A stretch of 64,000 bases of DNA from Chitinophaga pinensis. Lineage in GTDB: Bacteria > Bacteroidota > Bacteroidia > NS11-12g > UBA9320. The DNA lies in NCBI GenBank assembly GCA_945897885.1, contig CAMDGU010000006.1, forward strand, positions 1 through 64,000, written 5' to 3'. The position numbers were made by a program, and so were the translations under genes. Shown here piece by piece: positions 61,033 through 64,000 of this stretch. The notes beneath the pieces were generated by a model. It saw only the letters and a list, made by a program, of their open reading frames with translations. It was not told where the DNA came from and ran no database searches. Numbering within the stretch: position 1 is the first letter of the stretch; each line of letters opens with the position of its first letter.

Positions 61033-61391
61033 TGAATCCGGTTGAACTTAGAGAAAGAACCAAGCTTTTAGGCCATACTTGCACCAAACTGGCTTTACTT
61101 TTACCTTCAAATAATTTAATAGCCATTCACTTGCGAAATGAATTGTTAACTGTAGCTATTGATTTACCTTCAAAAACCAGAGGATTGTTAATTGGCCAAT
61201 CTACTGCAAACTTTGTAAAGAAACTAAGTGAATGTTCTGAATTGGTAGATAAGTGTGGTTATATACTTGAATTTATTGAAGAAGAAAAAATAATGGAAGC
61301 CAGTTTGGTTACCCCATTGATTGCCGAATGTAATGAACTGATAGCTATATTTTACTCCGCATTTAAATCAGTAAAAGACAAATTGGATTAA
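61033..61391 (+). CDS. Four-helix-bundle protein (S23/IVP-like family)
   Basis: NPVELRERTKLLGHTCTKLALLLPSNNLIAIHLRNELLTVAIDLPSKTRGL...ECSELVDKCGYILEFIEEEKIMEASLVTPLIAECNELIAIFYSAFKSVK fits this family's pattern. Start at about 61033 (MNPVEL) or 60993. Confidence 0.65.
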
Positions 61392-61437
61392 GGCAAAATT
61401 GCCATGTCTTTGATTTTCTGAAATCTTAATAATTTCA

Positions 61438-62520
61438 ATGCTTACTAAAATAGATTGGTATTTAATTAAACGATTCATTGTCACATTTGTGGTGGCTTTA
61501 GGTCTATTTACGCTCATCATAATAATTTTTGACGTAGCAGAAAAATTGGATGATTTTGTAGAAAAGCAGGCCCCTGTTTCAGCGATTATCAAAGGGTATT
61601 ATTTTAATTTTATACCTTTTATCTTAAATTTATTCAGTCCGTTTTTTGTTTTTTTAACGGTCATTTTCTTTACATCAAAATTGGCAGGTAAGTCAGAAAT
61701 TGTAGCTATGCTTGCTTCTGGTATTTCTTATAACAGGTTCTTACGTCCATACTTACTGGTGGCAATGGTTCTTGGTCTTTTTTCGTTTGTACTCAATGCA
61801 TGGATTATACCTGAAAGTGATAAAAAAAGGGTAGAGTTTGAAAACCGTTATATTAGAAATATGAGTGATGAATATAAAGAAAATATAGTAAGACAAATAA
61901 AACCAGGAATTGTAATGTCTCTTGGCAGTTTTAATCGCATGGACAGCGCAGGTTTTAATCTTGATATTGAGTGGATAGAAAAAGGGAAAATTACTCAAAA
62001 ACTATCAGCCGAACGGATAAACTGGTATCCCAAAAAGAAAAAATGGAGAATACATCACTATCGTTACCGCACTTTTTACAGTAATGGAACTGAAAGTTTA
62101 CGAATGGGCGAATTTCAGGATACTCTTATTCCATTTGATGCCAACGACTTTTTTGTAAGAGACGATGATGTTCAATCCTTTAACATGGAGGAATTAAATG
62201 CCTATATTAAATTGGAAGAAATGCGAGGTACTGGAAGAGCATTTTTTTACATAACTGAAAAATACCGTCGGTATGCAGCCCCGTTTTCATTATTGCTACT
62301 TACCTTTATTGGTGTTTGTGTTTCAAGTTCAAAAAAACGTGGTGGAATGGGTGTTAACCTGGCTGTAGGGCTATTTGTTAGCTTTGCCTATTTATTTTTT
62401 ATTCAATGGTTCATAAGCTATGGAAGTACTGGAAGTATGGCTCCAATATTAGCCGTTTGGTTGCCCAATTTATTTTTTTTACTAATTGCCTTTTATTTTT
62501 ATGTTACAGCTCAAAAATAA
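61438..62520 (+). CDS. LptF/LptG (YjgP/YjgQ) family permease
   Basis: LTKIDWYLIKRFIVTFVVALGLFTLIIIIFDVAEKLDDFVEK, ELNAYIKLEEMRGTGRAFFYITEKYRRYAAPFSLLLLTFIGVCVSSSKKRGGMGVNLAVGL. Confidence 0.93.
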   Translation: MLTKIDWYLIKRFIVTFVVALGLFTLIIIIFDVAEKLDDFVEKQAPVSAIIKGYYFNFIPFILNLFSPFFVFLTVIFFTSKLAGKSEIVAMLASGISYNRFLRPYLLVAMVLGLFSFVLNAWIIPESDKKRVEFENRYIRNMSDEYKENIVRQIKPGIVMSLGSFNRMDSAGFNLDIEWIEKGKITQKLSAERINWYPKKKKWRIHHYRYRTFYSNGTESLRMGEFQDTLIPFDANDFFVRDDDVQSFNMEELNAYIKLEEMRGTGRAFFYITEKYRRYAAPFSLLLLTFIGVCVSSSKKRGGMGVNLAVGLFVSFAYLFFIQWFISYGSTGSMAPILAVWLPNLFFLLIAFYFYVTAQK

Positions 62521-64000
62521 GTTTCCAATCCTTTTATTTATTTTTTTAGGATTGCTTTTTTATAGCCATCATGCTATTTCTCAAAATATTTTTAAAGTTA
62601 AAACCAACAGGAAAATTTGGGAAGCCAAAGACAGAAACGACGCAATTTATACCAAAACGATTTTAAAAAGTGGAACCAACAACCAAAAGATTTTGGCATT
62701 AAAAGGCTTGCAAAGTTGGCAAGATAGTAGTTTAAGAAAACCACTATTACGATTGGTAAAAAAAGGGAATACTGCTGTAAAAATAGCTGCTTTAGAAGCC
62801 ATAGGACAAACCCGCGATTCGTGTTATATTCCTTATTTGTTAAAAATAGTTAACCATAAAAAGAAACAAAAGATAAAGCCTGCTGCATTAGTAGCCTTAG
62901 GTAAATGCATAACAAAATCAAAGGTTGATAAATTAGTTACCATTAATAATACCAACCAATATGGCTATGCAGAGTGCATATACAGAGCGATGCTAAAAGG
63001 AGTTGGCCATCCTGATTTGACAATAAAAACAGTAAATTTATTATTAGAAGATGATTATGATAACAAGTTTTATTCAGCGTGGTATTTGGCCAGAACAAAC
63101 TTTACTTTAAGTCAGGATAAATTCTTTATCGTCTTTGATTTGTTAAAATCTTCTAGGTTATCATCAGATATTGCAATTCCATTATTGATTGCTTTAGGAA
63201 AAAATGCGATTGGTAGTTATTCGTCAGCAAAGCAGACAATTTTCGACCAATATTTATCAATAAAAGATGATGACTTACGAGATGAATCAGGACTTAATGT
63301 TATATCTGTTTATAGGGCAAATTTGAAAGAATTTAGTTTTGATTCATCAAACTGTAAGTTGGTAAGAAGTACAAGTGGTAAAAGCAATCCAGCAGTTCAA
63401 TTGGCTTATTCCGAACTCATTTCAAAAAATTGCAATGCTTTTGAAAAAAATCCTAAGCTCACCTACAGTCCAGCTATTGTTAATTTTTTAAAAGCAAATG
63501 AATGTAAATATAACAACTTGAAACTTCCTGTTACTCATACCATTTATGATAAAATTTGGTATCTGCAAGTGCTAGAAAACGATTACAATTTTTATCCTTC
63601 TATTAATACAATCTTAATGCAAACGGAAGAACCTGCCATCAAATCTGCAGCTACGGAATCTTTAATAAAATGCCGCAATTCCAAAGGTTTTCCCGATAAT
63701 CTGATGAGTGATTTTAATGAAACCATTACCTTACTTATTAAAGATTCCGACGAAGGAGCCTTAAGTATTATAGCCAATGCTATATTAGAAAAACAAATAC
63801 CAATAGAATCAAATTATAGAGAATTATTTGAGGAAGCTCAAGCCAAATTAAAATTGCCTCAGGAGATGGAAGCTTATATCGATATTTCAAAGGTTTTGGC
63901 AATGATTGATAAAACAGCCTATAAAAAGCCATTGCCCGAATGGAACCATCCAATTGACTGGGATTATGTTTCAAAAATAAGGGAAGATCAAAAAATTAAG
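62501..64000 (+). CDS. HEAT-repeat protein, probably with a cyclophilin-type peptidylprolyl isomerase domain beyond the window (partial)
   Basis: ATG 62501: MLQLKNKFPILLFIFLGLLFYSHHAISQNIFKVKTNRKIWEAKDRNDAIYTKTILKSGTNNQKILALKGLQSW..., alpha-helical repeats (KKGNTAVKIAALEAIGQTRDSCYIPYLLKIV). Open to the window edge ending HPIDWDYVSKIREDQKIK. The cyclophilin domain is inferred, not seen. Confidence 0.75.
   Translation, partial: MLQLKNKFPILLFIFLGLLFYSHHAISQNIFKVKTNRKIWEAKDRNDAIYTKTILKSGTNNQKILALKGLQSWQDSSLRKPLLRLVKKGNTAVKIAALEAIGQTRDSCYIPYLLKIVNHKKKQKIKPAALVALGKCITKSKVDKLVTINNTNQYGYAECIYRAMLKGVGHPDLTIKTVNLLLEDDYDNKFYSAWYLARTNFTLSQDKFFIVFDLLKSSRLSSDIAIPLLIALGKNAIGSYSSAKQTIFDQYLSIKDDDLRDESGLNVISVYRANLKEFSFDSSNCKLVRSTSGKSNPAVQLAYSELISKNCNAFEKNPKLTYSPAIVNFLKANECKYNNLKLPVTHTIYDKIWYLQVLENDYNFYPSINTILMQTEEPAIKSAATESLIKCRNSKGFPDNLMSDFNETITLLIKDSDEGALSIIANAILEKQIPIESNYRELFEEAQAKLKLPQEMEAYIDISKVLAMIDKTAYKKPLPEWNHPIDWDYVSKIREDQKIK

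Noticed and set aside
60993-61592. Minus-strand ORF 61368-61592
   Set aside because: Antisense to the start of the LptF/G permease; no motif.

Overview
This is an AT-rich chromosomal window from a member of the Bacteroidota. The phylum is inferred from type IX secretion (T9SS) cargo domains, PorX and PorT homologues, a short NuoG, and Bacteroidota-style promoters. Most of the window is ordinary core genome. The main block is a complete, collinear 14-gene NADH dehydrogenase cluster, nuoA-N (about 33.0-45.7 kb). Other recognisable genes are ung, lysA, ilvE, mtgA, a split transketolase, an NRAMP transporter, engB, ubiE, porT, tgt and an LptF/G permease. The T9SS is represented by a porX-like gene (response regulator plus PglZ), a porT-like gene, several cargo proteins, and a >1,470 aa secreted protein that runs off the left edge at the start of its gliding-motility-associated C-terminal domain. 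I found no convincing CRISPR array, prophage, transposase, rRNA or tRNA. Observations worth a second look: (1) a coupled operon of ECF sigma factor, TM-anchored beta-barrel protein and T9SS cargo; (2) two intergenic repeat clusters (28.46-28.86 kb and 32.46-32.79 kb) that share an exact 12-mer; (3) a single-base frameshift in a repeat-propeller T9SS protein; (4) a decayed thioredoxin-like secreted-protein remnant next to a four-helix-bundle gene, between tgt and lptF/G; (5) unannotated small membrane ORFs; (6) a VWA gene between the two transketolase halves. I cannot show that any of these is a new system. The sigma/barrel operon and the repeats are the best candidates.
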